From an uncultured Pelagibacteraceae bacterium (GTDB lineage: Bacteria; Pseudomonadota; Alphaproteobacteria; Pelagibacterales; Pelagibacteraceae), in assembly GCA_902601895.1 (NCBI GenBank), contig CACKOU010000002.1, positions 1 to 64,000 of the forward strand: a stretch of 64,000 nucleotides of DNA, written 5' to 3'. The first letter of the stretch is position 1; each line of letters begins with the position of its first letter. The notes under the pieces were generated by a model, which saw nothing but the letters and a program-made list of their open reading frames with translations, was not told where the DNA came from and searched no databases. The position numbers were made by a program, and so were the translations under genes. This document shows, in pieces, positions 7,181-16,710 of this stretch.

Positions 7181-9868
7181 ATGAAATTGAATCTTATCAT
7201 AACAACAAAATTTTTATTTGCTATTTTAATAACAATTTTCATTACAAATTCTTCAAAAGCTGGCCCTTGTTTGACAACGATCGCAAGTGCATCAACAAAC
7301 CAGTTAGCATGTGCAGATGATGATATTTTAAATGTTACTTCTGCTGGTTCTATTACTTACAATGACCATAAGGCTGTTGATCTAGAGGATGAAACTGGAG
7401 TTCAGATTACAAATGATGGAACAATTGAAACAGAAGATGAAACTAATAAACAAAAAGCAATTCATGCTGAGTCATCTTTAAATACAATAATAACTAATAA
7501 TGGAACTATCAACTCAGACAATAATGAAGGGATTTATATAGATTACGCAGAAAATATAACAATCACAAATAATGCAGGTGCCACTATTAGCGCTGAAGCA
7601 GGAAATGCGATTGAGGGTCGAAATGTTGGTTGGTGTGATAAGGCTGGTAATAATGAAAATTGTCAATCTAGTTTATCATCATCGGGCTCTACTGCAGTTG
7701 GGCTAATATTGCATAATCACGGTATGATTAGTGCAACACAAGGAACAATTTTATTAGGCACTGGAGGAGGAGGTTCACCACGAAGTCGAGGTGTTAAAAT
7801 TTATAACTATGATGGAGGAACAATTAAATCTACATCAGGTAATTCCTCAATTGTCGCAAAATATCTTACAGATAGTGAAATTATAAGTTATGAGGGAGCA
7901 ACAATAGAGAGTGCAGGTAGGTATGGTATACTAGCTGAAAATGGATCAAATATTACAATAGATAATCGTGGGACAATAACTTCAGATAGAAATACTATTT
8001 ATTGTAGAGAGTGCTCTGGAGTTACATTTACAAATTCAGGAACGATTAGCTCATCAAATACAGGCACTAATACAGGTACAGTTCTTATTGATAGACAGGG
8101 AGACAGTGACGACGCTCATACAATTACTAATAGTGGCACTATTGAATCAGCTTTCGGAGCAGCAATACAAGTAGCTAGAAACACTGGCGGAACAACTATC
8201 AACAATACCGGGACAATAACATCATCAACAGGTGCTATTGGAGCAGGCAGAACAAAGAACCTCACCATTAATAATCATGGAACGATCACATCAACAGGTG
8301 AGAATAATACAGGTCACTTTGGAATTGGATTTGGCAATGACTCTACATCTGTAGAAGCTGGTGAAAATGTAGTTCTAAATAATTTTGGAACAATTAGCGC
8401 AATTAATGGTGATGCAGATGGAATTAAAATTGGAGATTATCACGCCAATAAAAACTTTAATGGCTTAACGATTAATAATTCAGGAACTATCTCAGGAGGC
8501 GACAATTCTATTGTAATGGCAAATTCAAATAATACAGGATTAGAAATAGTTACTAAAGGCGATGGTACTTATCTTGGTGAAATTGAATTAAATAGTACCA
8601 CTACAACGATGACATTAGATTGTAGTATATCAAAAGATCAAAAGATAGAAATTCATAACAAAACAAATATGGTAATCACTAATAATCTTTGTGGAAATGA
8701 TACATATGAAATATTAGATAGTAATAGTGATCTGGATGCAGATAACTCAGAGACAAATGGGTTTTTATATGTTTACGGTGAAGATTTAGATATTGATAGT
8801 AATAATAAAAAATATCGAACAGAAATATTTTTATCTAATTTAAATAATACTTTTGACTCAGTAATTAATAATAAAGAACAATCATTTTTCAGTTCAAAAA
8901 AAAGTAGAAATGATATTTACTCAAGTTCTGAAAATGGTACTTCAGGATTTTTTAAAAATTACATAAGCGCAGATTACAAACCTTTTATAAGCTATTCATT
9001 ACAAAATGTAGATTTTAATAACAAAGAAAAAATTAATACTGAAAATTTATATTTTGGTTTTAAGAAAGAATTTAGCTCTGAGAAATTTATTTCATCTGTA
9101 ATACCTATGATTGGTATAGTTAAAAATAATGTAACCGATTTAGAAACAGAAACAAATCAAACTATTGAAAAGCAAACTTTCAGTCATCTTGCTGCTATAA
9201 ACTTAAAAACAACAAAAACTAGAAGATTTGATAACAAGAAAAATTTAATAATTGAAATAGACGGCAAATATGGGGTTCATAGATTGCCATCTTACTTATC
9301 ATCATTCACAGATGGGGATCTTTCTGTAAGTCAATCTGTTGATCAAGTATTAGCAGCTGGTTTTAAAGTAAAATATTCACACGAAAATCAAAATGGTTTC
9401 ATTATAGAACCATATTCTAAATTTTCTTTAAATAAGACATTAAGTAATGATATTTCAATTGTTGGAGATGGTGAAAATAAAAACGCAGTAAATATAATGG
9501 ATGATGCGATTTTAAGAAAAGTTGGTTTGAATGTTACAAAAAAAACAACAGTTATGAATTTAAGCTTAAATGTTCAAAGAGAGCAACAGGGAGATTTATC
9601 AGGTAACAAAGTTCAATTTTCAATGAGTAAAAAGCTTCAAAGGTTGGCAAAAATTAAAAGACTTAAAGAAAGAGCTGACCCTGAGTTGGAAAAACTCTTT
9701 GATCAATTACAGCTAGTAAAAGAAAACGAGAGAATTGCTGAACTAGCTGGTAAATTAAATGAAGAAAACAGAATAATGAAAGATTTAATAATTCAATTGA
9801 TTAAAGATAATCAAAAACTAAAAACTGAGAATAATTTATTAATAAAAAACATTAAAGATTTAAATTAA
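7181..9868 (+). CDS. Autotransporter-like beta-helix adhesin with C-terminal coiled coil
   Basis: The 895-residue protein has a signal peptide (residues 1-27, ending NSSKA). Residues about 65-460 are imperfect repeats around the phrase I-T/N-N-x-G-T-I (TITNSGTIES, INNTGTITSS, INNHGTITST), as in the parallel beta-helix passengers of autotransporters. Residues about 600-810 have alternating hydrophobic strands like an outer-membrane beta barrel. Unusually, the chain then continues for about 80 charged residues with heptad character (ELEKLFDQLQLVKENERI...), whereas classical autotransporters end with the last barrel strand. It is likely a surface protein; the role of the tail is unknown. The HIT gene starts 3 bases after it. 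Confidence 0.8.
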   Translation: MKLNLIITTKFLFAILITIFITNSSKAGPCLTTIASASTNQLACADDDILNVTSAGSITYNDHKAVDLEDETGVQITNDGTIETEDETNKQKAIHAESSLNTIITNNGTINSDNNEGIYIDYAENITITNNAGATISAEAGNAIEGRNVGWCDKAGNNENCQSSLSSSGSTAVGLILHNHGMISATQGTILLGTGGGGSPRSRGVKIYNYDGGTIKSTSGNSSIVAKYLTDSEIISYEGATIESAGRYGILAENGSNITIDNRGTITSDRNTIYCRECSGVTFTNSGTISSSNTGTNTGTVLIDRQGDSDDAHTITNSGTIESAFGAAIQVARNTGGTTINNTGTITSSTGAIGAGRTKNLTINNHGTITSTGENNTGHFGIGFGNDSTSVEAGENVVLNNFGTISAINGDADGIKIGDYHANKNFNGLTINNSGTISGGDNSIVMANSNNTGLEIVTKGDGTYLGEIELNSTTTTMTLDCSISKDQKIEIHNKTNMVITNNLCGNDTYEILDSNSDLDADNSETNGFLYVYGEDLDIDSNNKKYRTEIFLSNLNNTFDSVINNKEQSFFSSKKSRNDIYSSSENGTSGFFKNYISADYKPFISYSLQNVDFNNKEKINTENLYFGFKKEFSSEKFISSVIPMIGIVKNNVTDLETETNQTIEKQTFSHLAAINLKTTKTRRFDNKKNLIIEIDGKYGVHRLPSYLSSFTDGDLSVSQSVDQVLAAGFKVKYSHENQNGFIIEPYSKFSLNKTLSNDISIVGDGENKNAVNIMDDAILRKVGLNVTKKTTVMNLSLNVQREQQGDLSGNKVQFSMSKKLQRLAKIKRLKERADPELEKLFDQLQLVKENERIAELAGKLNEENRIMKDLIIQLIKDNQKLKTENNLLIKNIKDLN

Positions 9869-9871
9869 ATT

Positions 9872-10237
9872 ATGGCCTATGATGATAACAATATATTTGC
9901 AAAAATTCTTCGAGGTGAAATACCTTGTAATAAAATATACGAAGATGAATTTGTATTATCATTTTACGATATAAATCCTCAAAAAAAAATTCATGCTTTG
10001 GTCATACCAAAAGGGAGATACATAGATTTAGATGATTTTAATTTAAATGCATCAGATCAAGAAATTGTTGGATTAATGAAAGGAATAACAAATGTATCAA
10101 AAAAGCTTGGCATATCCTCTATTCATGGAAAGGGATATAGGGCTTTAGCAAATATAAGTGATCATGGCGGGCAAGAAGTTCCTCACTTACATTTCCATCT
10201 ATTTGGTGGTGAAAAAGTAGGAAAAATGGTTTCGTGA
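9872..10237 (+). CDS. HIT family nucleotide hydrolase/transferase
   Basis: The 121-residue product has the HIT family fold signature: FAKILRGEIPCNKIYED near the start and the catalytic triad H-x-H-x-H at His105, His107 and His109 (PHLHFHLFGG). Relatives such as HinT hydrolyse purine phosphoramidates and aminoacyl-adenylates. Length fits HinT. Its stop overlaps the next gene's GTG start (GTGA). The physiological substrate is unknown. Confidence 0.93.
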   Translation: MAYDDNNIFAKILRGEIPCNKIYEDEFVLSFYDINPQKKIHALVIPKGRYIDLDDFNLNASDQEIVGLMKGITNVSKKLGISSIHGKGYRALANISDHGGQEVPHLHFHLFGGEKVGKMVS

Positions 10238-10746
10238 TAACAAAAGTCCAAAGAAAATATTTAGAAATAAATTCCTTAAATGAAATTAATGTGTCTGACA
10301 AACCAAATTCCAGTTGCAATATTGATTTAAAAATACCGCCAGATTTTCAAATAAATAAGTTTTTTTATAAACAAATCGGAAAGAATTATAGATGGATCGA
10401 CAGACTTGTTTGGAATGATTTAAAGTGGATTAACTACACTAATAATAAAAATTTAGAAACTTATGTTTTAAGTGAAAATTCAAATTTAATAGGTTTTTTT
10501 GAGTTACTATTTCATCCTGATAAAAAAAAATGTGAAATTGCTTATTTTGGTATTCTTGATCAATATATAGGTAAGAAATATGGCAGTTACTTGCTCTCTG
10601 AAGCTTTAAAGCTTGGGTTTAGAAAAAATACAAAACAAGTATGGCTTCATACTTGTTCCCTAGACCATAAAAATGCTCTTAGTAATTATATTAAAAGAGG
10701 TATGAAAGTTTTCAAATCTGAGACTATAAATATTGATATTAGTTAA
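10234..10746 (+). CDS. GNAT family N-acetyltransferase
   Basis: This starts with GTG overlapping the stop of the HIT gene. The 170-residue protein contains a GNAT acetyl-CoA-binding segment (GILDQYIGKKYGSYLLSEALKLGF, with the Q/R-x-x-G-x-G/A loop degenerate as YIGKKYG), preceded by a strand pair around LIGFFELLFHPDKKKCEIAYFG and followed by VWLHTCSLDHKNALSNYIKRG, typical of the C-terminal half. It probably acetylates an amine on a protein or small molecule. It converges on lolA with an 8-base overlap. Confidence 0.85.
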   Translation: MITKVQRKYLEINSLNEINVSDKPNSSCNIDLKIPPDFQINKFFYKQIGKNYRWIDRLVWNDLKWINYTNNKNLETYVLSENSNLIGFFELLFHPDKKKCEIAYFGILDQYIGKKYGSYLLSEALKLGFRKNTKQVWLHTCSLDHKNALSNYIKRGMKVFKSETINIDIS

Positions 10747-11293
10747 TGTATTTTTGTACAATAAATATATCATCATCAATCATTAAATTTGTTTGAACAC
10801 CAAATAATTTAGTTTCAACTTTATTTTGATAAATGTCTAATGTTGTCCAACCAATTAAATTATAATTAATTTTGTCAAAAAAAATTGTCAAAGCATTTTC
10901 ATTATGAATTGTCTTAAAAGAATAGGTTTCGTTATTTTCATTTATTTGATCAATTTCGCTTAATTTTCTCAATAAATAGTTTTTATCTAATAATAAATTT
11001 AATGGAGTATCTTTTAGCTTATAATTTAAATAATTTCTTATTTTTTTGCTATTTATGACTAATGATTTTCCATTTGATACAAGAATCTTATTATATAAAT
11101 CATCATATTTACAATAAATTTTTTTTGGATAAGAAATATTACATTCTCCTTTCTCAATTTTATCATCTATTTTTTGAATAAATTTAAAATAAATATTATT
11201 TGTATTTTCTAATTTTATTTTTATTTCATCTTTAATATTTGCATTTAGTTTTAAGGGGTATAGAAATAAAAGTATAAATATTAAATATTTCAT
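10739..11293 (-). CDS. lolA: LolA-like outer-membrane lipoprotein carrier
   Basis: The 184-residue protein has a signal peptide (MKYLIFILLFLYPLKLNA) and a LolA-like beta-rich body: FKFIQKIDDKIEKGECNISY, followed by ILVSNGKSLVINSK, FKTIHNENALTIFF and a segment near the end (LIGWTTLDIYQNKVETKLFG). LolA shuttles lipoproteins through the periplasm. Position directly downstream of ftsK, sharing one base with its end, matches the order in many Alphaproteobacteria and supports the call. Sequence similarity to the E. coli protein is low. Confidence 0.8.
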   Translation of the reverse strand: MKYLIFILLFLYPLKLNANIKDEIKIKLENTNNIYFKFIQKIDDKIEKGECNISYPKKIYCKYDDLYNKILVSNGKSLVINSKKIRNYLNYKLKDTPLNLLLDKNYLLRKLSEIDQINENNETYSFKTIHNENALTIFFDKINYNLIGWTTLDIYQNKVETKLFGVQTNLMIDDDIFIVQKYIN

Positions 11294-13380
11294 TACTTTA
11301 GAACCTCTCTTTTGCCAACATGATTTGCTTTACTAACTTCACCATTAGCTTCCATTTGATCTATTATTCTAGCAGCTCGATTGTACCCAATTTGTAATTT
11401 TCTTTGTAAAAATGAGGTTGAGGCTTTTCTCTCTGATTTAATAATGCTCACTGCTTTTTCATACAAATCATCCAAGTCTTTTTTTTCCTCATCTATATTT
11501 TCTTTTTCTTTATTTTCACTAAAATTTAAAATCTCATCTATGTAGTCAGGTTCAGCCTGATCCCTTAAAAAATTATTTACTTTTTCTATTTCATCCTCCG
11601 ATACAAAAGGCGCATGTATTCTTACAATTCTATTTGCAGATGACATGAAAAGCATATCACCTTTTCCTAATAATTGTTCAGCTCCCTGCTCACCGAGAAT
11701 GGTACGACTATCTATTTTAGAAGTTACTTGAAAAGAAATTCTTGTTGGAAAATTTGCTTTAATTGTTCCAGTAATAACGTCAACGCTAGGTCTTTGAGTA
11801 GCCATTATTATATGAATACCTGCAGCTCTAGCCATTTGAGATAACTTTTGAATATAATTCTCGATTTCTTTTCCTGCAACAAGCATCAAATCTGACATTT
11901 CATCAACTATTACAACAATATAAGGCATAGGGACTTTATGTTTTTGATTATATCCATCTATATTTCGCACACCCACTTTAGTCATAAGTCTATATCTGCT
12001 TTCCATTTCTTTAACCACCCACCCTAGAACAGATGCTGCTTTTTTTGGTTCGGTGATCACTGGACATAGCAAATGTGGCACTCCTTCATATGTTGATAAT
12101 TCTAACATTTTTGGATCAATTAAAATAAACTTACATGTTTCCGGTTTATGCTTAAATAATAAAGATAGAATTATAGTATTTATACAAACTGATTTGCCTG
12201 AGCCAGTTGTACCTGCTATTAACAGATGAGGCATCTTACTCAGATCTCCGACAACAGGTTCTCCTGAAATATTTTTTCCTAGTGCAATGGGTAATTTAAT
12301 ATCTTTTTTTTTAAAATCATCATAAGAAATAATCTCTCTTAAATAAACATCTTCTCTTAAAGATTTAGGCAATTCAATTCCGATTGTATTACTACCCGGT
12401 ATTGTAGCAATTCTTGCTGATTCTGAGCTGGTGTTTCTAGCTATATCTTCTGACAAATTTATTATTTTTGAAACTTTGACACCAGGAGCTGGTTCAAATT
12501 CATTTAAGGATACTACAGGTCCTTTCTTGACTTTTTTTATTTTTCCTTCAACTCCAAAATCTAGAAGTATTTTTTCTAAACTTTCAGCACTTATATTTTC
12601 ATCTTTTCTTTCTTTATTATTTCTCAAATTTTTTTTTAATAATTCAATCGATGGTAGTTTGTATCTAATTGTGTTAATTTCATCTTGATTAAATTTTTTT
12701 TCAAAATCAAAATTTGATTGAATTCTATTTTTTGAATTAAAATCATTTGAAAAGTTATCCGTGTTTGATACTTCTTTTATTTCTATATCATCATCATTTT
12801 TCTTTACCTTACGTTTTCTTGAATTAGACAAAAACTTTAAAATGAATTTTAAATTAAAATTTATACTAAGTAAAAAAAATACAAATATTAATATTAATAT
12901 TAAATAATAACTAAAACTGATGTTAATATTGACAATCTCTTTAAATAAATTTCCAAACACTTGACCCACAAATCCTCCATTTCCATATATAATCAAGGAG
13001 AAATTTTCATTATTAAAAACAGAAAAAAATAACGCACCGAACGAAGAGTATAAAATTATAAAAAAAAAATTACTAAAAATAATAAGAGGGTTTTTATTTA
13101 AAAATATATTCAGACCAATCATGATTATAGAGATAGGTACAATAAATGATATAAGTCCAATAGACTGAAAAAAAAAATCTGAAACATAACTTCCATATAT
13201 TCCTAATTTGTTTTTTATTTCTATGTTTTCAGAAAATATAAAATTTGGATCATCTGGTGAATAGGTTACCAATGATAAGAATAATAAAATAGAAAATATA
13301 ATGAATAAAATTCCAATTAGCTCAGATAAGCGTTGAAATAGAAAAATTTTAGTATTGTTTAATATATTTTTTATATCCAT
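11293..13380 (-). CDS. ftsK: DNA translocase FtsK
   Basis: The N-terminal region has four or five membrane helices (to about residue 185), followed by a short charged linker. The motor domain has Walker A GTTGSGKS and Walker B VVIVDEMSDLM, and the chain ends with the winged-helix gamma domain (FLQRKLQIGYNRAARIIDQME) that reads KOPS sequences. FtsK pumps chromosomal DNA and helps resolve dimers at the division septum. At about 695 residues it is short because the linker is short. I prefer the ATG at 13380; an in-frame GTG lies 21 bases upstream. Neither has a good ribosome-binding site. Confidence 0.95.
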   Translation of the reverse strand: MDIKNILNNTKIFLFQRLSELIGILFIIFSILLFLSLVTYSPDDPNFIFSENIEIKNKLGIYGSYVSDFFFQSIGLISFIVPISIIMIGLNIFLNKNPLIIFSNFFFIILYSSFGALFFSVFNNENFSLIIYGNGGFVGQVFGNLFKEIVNINISFSYYLILILIFVFFLLSINFNLKFILKFLSNSRKRKVKKNDDDIEIKEVSNTDNFSNDFNSKNRIQSNFDFEKKFNQDEINTIRYKLPSIELLKKNLRNNKERKDENISAESLEKILLDFGVEGKIKKVKKGPVVSLNEFEPAPGVKVSKIINLSEDIARNTSSESARIATIPGSNTIGIELPKSLREDVYLREIISYDDFKKKDIKLPIALGKNISGEPVVGDLSKMPHLLIAGTTGSGKSVCINTIILSLLFKHKPETCKFILIDPKMLELSTYEGVPHLLCPVITEPKKAASVLGWVVKEMESRYRLMTKVGVRNIDGYNQKHKVPMPYIVVIVDEMSDLMLVAGKEIENYIQKLSQMARAAGIHIIMATQRPSVDVITGTIKANFPTRISFQVTSKIDSRTILGEQGAEQLLGKGDMLFMSSANRIVRIHAPFVSEDEIEKVNNFLRDQAEPDYIDEILNFSENKEKENIDEEKKDLDDLYEKAVSIIKSERKASTSFLQRKLQIGYNRAARIIDQMEANGEVSKANHVGKREVLK

Positions 13381-13441
13381 ATAAAAAAACAGATTTGTCA
13401 CTTTGTATCATTTAATTATTACTGTTAAAATTAAATTTATT

Positions 13442-14530
13442 ATGAAAATTTGTTTAATTGGAAATAATTTGACAAATCATATATTAGCTTGTCTCTTGAC
13501 TAAACTAGACTATGATATTGATATATATTATCAAAAAAGTTTAGAAATTATAAAAACAAACAGAACTTTGGCTATTTCAAATGATAATTTGAAATTTTTA
13601 AAAAGTTTAAGCAAAAATTTTAAAATAAATTCTAAAACATCAAAAAAAATTCAAATATTTTTAGAAAAAAATAAGATTGATCAATTACTTGAGTTTTCAA
13701 ATAATTCAAAAAAAATTTTTAATTTGTTTAAATATGATGATATTTTTTTGCATTTTCTAAATAATTCGAAAAAAAATAAAAAAATCAAATTTTTAAAGTT
13801 TAAAAATAATTACAAAGAAATCCTAAATTTAAAGGACAGGTATAATTTAATTATTAATTCAGAAACAAATAATCTAATTACAAAAAAATACTTTTATTCT
13901 AAAATAAGCAAAAATTATAATAGCACTGCATATACTTTTAATATTAAGCATAAAAAAATTGATAATGATACTGCAGTTCAAATATTTACTAATGTTGGTC
14001 CTATAGCCTTTCTACCTATCTCAAACTATGAAACTTCAGTAGTTTTATCTTACAATAGAAAAAAAATATTAAGTACTTATGAAGTTAGAGAAATTATTAG
14101 AAATTATAATAAAAATTACTTAATAAAAAATTTCACTGATATTCAGCATAAAAATTTAAATTTTATATTACTTAGAAATTATCATTTCGAAAATATCCTT
14201 TGTTTTGGAGATGTTATACACACGATACATCCCTTGGCTGGTCAAGGTTTAAATATGACAATTAGAGATATAAAAATGTTATCAAAAATCTTAAAAGAAA
14301 ATACTGATTTAGGTTTAGAAATTAATTCAAACGTTGCCAAAATTTTTGAAAAAAAAACAAAACATTTAAATTTTCTTTTTAGTTATGGAATAGATTTTAT
14401 TTATGAATTCTTTAATATTGATAATAAATTAAATAATATAATTTCTTTGCCGGTTTTTAAAAGATTATCAAAATCTCAAATTTTTAAAAAATACGTAAAT
14501 CATGCTTCTGACAAAGGATTGTATTTTTGA
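13442..14530 (+). CDS. UbiH/UbiF-like FAD monooxygenase, degenerate N-terminus
   Basis: The C-terminal half has the ubiquinone-hydroxylase signature FGDVIHTIHPLAGQGLNMTIRD, which binds FAD ribitol/phosphate. The N-terminal dinucleotide motif is eroded: where the family has G-x-G-x-x-G this protein reads IGNNLTNHILA, keeping only the first Gly. Length (362) fits the family of flavin hydroxylases in ubiquinone ring modification. The gene is extremely AT-rich with runs of Lys and Asn. I chose the ATG at 13442, before MKICLIG, because the strand pattern begins there. It may be a functional but divergent ring hydroxylase. Confidence 0.8.
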   Translation: MKICLIGNNLTNHILACLLTKLDYDIDIYYQKSLEIIKTNRTLAISNDNLKFLKSLSKNFKINSKTSKKIQIFLEKNKIDQLLEFSNNSKKIFNLFKYDDIFLHFLNNSKKNKKIKFLKFKNNYKEILNLKDRYNLIINSETNNLITKKYFYSKISKNYNSTAYTFNIKHKKIDNDTAVQIFTNVGPIAFLPISNYETSVVLSYNRKKILSTYEVREIIRNYNKNYLIKNFTDIQHKNLNFILLRNYHFENILCFGDVIHTIHPLAGQGLNMTIRDIKMLSKILKENTDLGLEINSNVAKIFEKKTKHLNFLFSYGIDFIYEFFNIDNKLNNIISLPVFKRLSKSQIFKKYVNHASDKGLYF

Positions 14531-15166
14531 TTATTGAATAGTTGTATTACTGAAATTATCTTTTAGATAAGTATCAATTATATTATCTAGTTTAATCTCT
14601 CTATCTTTAATATTTATTGTTTCTAACAAAACTTGCTTTTCCTCAATTGAAAAAGGTGAAGCCATTGCCAAAGAATTTATCATTTTTTTACTATCTTGAT
14701 TTTCTAACTCTTTCCAATCTATCGAGTAACCAAGTTTCTCGAATAAACTTTTAAATTTATTTATAATTTTGCTTAATTCTAAATTTTCATTTTTTTTGTT
14801 ACTTAAATCTTCCAAGTAATCCTCGTATTGCACATTGCATTCTCTGTATAATCTATTTGTTTCTATTTCTTTTTGAATTTTAAACCTACATAAACCATTT
14901 ATTAAAATTAAATATCGACCATCCTCAGTCTCATTAAAACTTGTTATCTTACCTATACATCCAATATTAAATAGGTCGGGTTTTTTTAATTCTCCACTTC
15001 TTTTTGGCTGCACTATTCCAATACATCTCTCACTTTTCATACAATCATCTACCATTTGTAAATATCTAGGTTCAAAAATGTTTAAAGGAACAGTTGTATC
15101 AGGAAAAATTATAAAGTTTGACAGGGGAAAAACAGGAATTTTAGTTGGTAATTCTTCTTTTTTCAT
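14531..15166 (-). CDS. Lon N-terminal (substrate-binding) domain protein
   Basis: The 211-residue protein is a stand-alone Lon N-domain: IPVFPLSNFIIFPDTTVPLNIFEPRYLQM, then CIGIVQPKRSG and the strand GRYLILINGLCRFKI. There is no ATPase or protease domain. Such proteins are common in Alphaproteobacteria, where they probably bind protein or peptide substrates. I start it at the ATG before KKEELPTK; an upstream in-frame start would overlap the divergent TPR gene. It ends head to tail with the UbiH-like gene on the other strand with no gap. Confidence 0.88.
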   Translation of the reverse strand: MKKEELPTKIPVFPLSNFIIFPDTTVPLNIFEPRYLQMVDDCMKSERCIGIVQPKRSGELKKPDLFNIGCIGKITSFNETEDGRYLILINGLCRFKIQKEIETNRLYRECNVQYEDYLEDLSNKKNENLELSKIINKFKSLFEKLGYSIDWKELENQDSKKMINSLAMASPFSIEEKQVLLETINIKDREIKLDNIIDTYLKDNFSNTTIQ

Positions 15167-15212
15167 TTTTAATAAGATAATAATTTTTTTTGATAAAGTA
15201 TAGATTTTTTTT

Positions 15213-16556
15213 ATGAATATAGAAATTGGTCGCAACTTAATAAAAAAAAGAGATTTTATTAAGGCTCTGAATTTTTTTCTAAGACTAGAAAAAAAAGAAA
15301 AAAATAAAACAAGGATATATTTTTTTCTAGGCTTAATTTATTCTGAATTAAATAACTATAAAAAAAGCATAGAAAATTACAAAAAGTGCTTAAATCTTCA
15401 ACCTGAACTTCCGCAAGCAATGTTTAACCTTGCAATAGAAAAACAAAATATTGGTAAAGTCCAAGAAGCAAAATCTATATACCTGAAAATATTAGAAAAA
15501 AATAAATTTAATATTAGAATTTATTTTGCACTATATTCGCTTAATCCAGACTTTATTTCTAATGAATATTACGATGTAATTGATGAGATAGAAAAATCTA
15601 ACAAACTAAATTTGAATGAAAGAAGTTTGTTATGCTATTTAAAATCAAAAAATCAAAAAAAAAAGAAAAACAAAGAGAGAGAGATTTTTTATTTAAAAAA
15701 TTTTCATAAATTTTGTTATAACGATAACAAAATATTTAATGAGCAATCTCAGTATTATTATTCGAAAATAATTAACAAGTTTTTTAATAACCTAAAATTC
15801 GAAAATGAAACAAAAAATGATATAAAAAATTTTAGACCTATTTTTATCATTGGTTTACCAAGATCTGGTTCTACTTTGATTGAATCTATATTGACATCTT
15901 CCGACCATGAAATTTTAAGTGCTGGGGAGTGCAATTATATAAATATGTGTATGGTCAGTCAATTAGATAAAAATATTTTAGTAAATAAAAAGAAAATTAA
16001 TGAATTTAGCGTCGACTTAAAAAAAGCATTAATTTTTTTAAAAAAAAATTATGAAAGTATAAACGTTTTAAATAATGATATTTTTGTAGACAAATCTTTA
16101 GAAAATTTTTTTAATATCGACCTAATACTGAAAATTTTTCCAAAAGCTAAATTTATTCATTCCTATCGTGATTACAATGATAGTGTAATTTCCATACACC
16201 AATCATTCTTAAATCAACTTTCATGGACACATAGTATTAAAGATATATTAGATTATGTAGACAATTATATTAAAATTATAGATTACTTTAATAGAAAATA
16301 TAAAGGCAAAATTTTAAATATAAATCTGAAAGATTTGACAAATAATAAGAAAATTTTTTCAAGAAAAATATTTGATTTTTGTGAACTTGAATGGTCAGAA
16401 AGTGTTTTAGATTTTTATAAAAGAAAAAATTTGCTCATAAAAACCTTGAGTAATTCACAAGTAAGAAATAAGATTTTTCAATATAAAGATAAAAAGTACC
16501 AAGATTATTATTATTTATTTGAGGAATATAAAAATAAATATTCCTGGCTAAAATAA
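15213..16556 (+). CDS. TPR-repeat sulfotransferase
   Basis: Residues about 1-130 contain tetratricopeptide-like helical pairs (YSELNNYKKSIENYKKCLNL, PELPQAMFNLAIEKQNIGK). From about residue 210 a sulfotransferase domain follows, with the PAPS-binding loop IIGLPRSGSTLIESIL and a later region (AKFIHSYRDYNDSVISIHQSF) matching the 3'-phosphate-binding R/S segment. The enzyme would transfer sulfate from PAPS to an unknown acceptor. The gene is strongly biased to A/T. It precedes tRNA-Gly and an FkbM gene, which may form a surface-modification patch. Confidence 0.88.
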   Translation: MNIEIGRNLIKKRDFIKALNFFLRLEKKEKNKTRIYFFLGLIYSELNNYKKSIENYKKCLNLQPELPQAMFNLAIEKQNIGKVQEAKSIYLKILEKNKFNIRIYFALYSLNPDFISNEYYDVIDEIEKSNKLNLNERSLLCYLKSKNQKKKKNKEREIFYLKNFHKFCYNDNKIFNEQSQYYYSKIINKFFNNLKFENETKNDIKNFRPIFIIGLPRSGSTLIESILTSSDHEILSAGECNYINMCMVSQLDKNILVNKKKINEFSVDLKKALIFLKKNYESINVLNNDIFVDKSLENFFNIDLILKIFPKAKFIHSYRDYNDSVISIHQSFLNQLSWTHSIKDILDYVDNYIKIIDYFNRKYKGKILNINLKDLTNNKKIFSRKIFDFCELEWSESVLDFYKRKNLLIKTLSNSQVRNKIFQYKDKKYQDYYYLFEEYKNKYSWLK

Positions 16557-16630
16557 TTTTAAGAGTGCTAACTTATAGTAAAACTTGCTAATTTTAAAAA
16601 AAGGTAATACTTTCAATACTAATAGAACAA

Positions 16631-16705
16631 GCGGGCATAGCTCAGTGGTAGAGCGTCTCGTTGCCAACGAGAAGGTCGTGGGTTCAAGTCCCATTGCCCG
16701 CTCCA
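16631..16705 (+). tRNA. tRNA-Gly (GCC)
   Basis: A full cloverleaf is visible: acceptor GCGGGCA pairs with TGCCCGC, the D arm is GCTC..GAGC, the anticodon stem is TCTCG/CGAGA around loop TTGCCAA, and the T arm is GTGGG/CCCAT around TTCAAGT. The anticodon GCC reads glycine codons GGC and GGU. The discriminator is T and CCA is encoded. The FkbM start codon lies 5 bases after the CCA. Confidence 0.97.
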
Positions 16706-16710
16706 AATGA

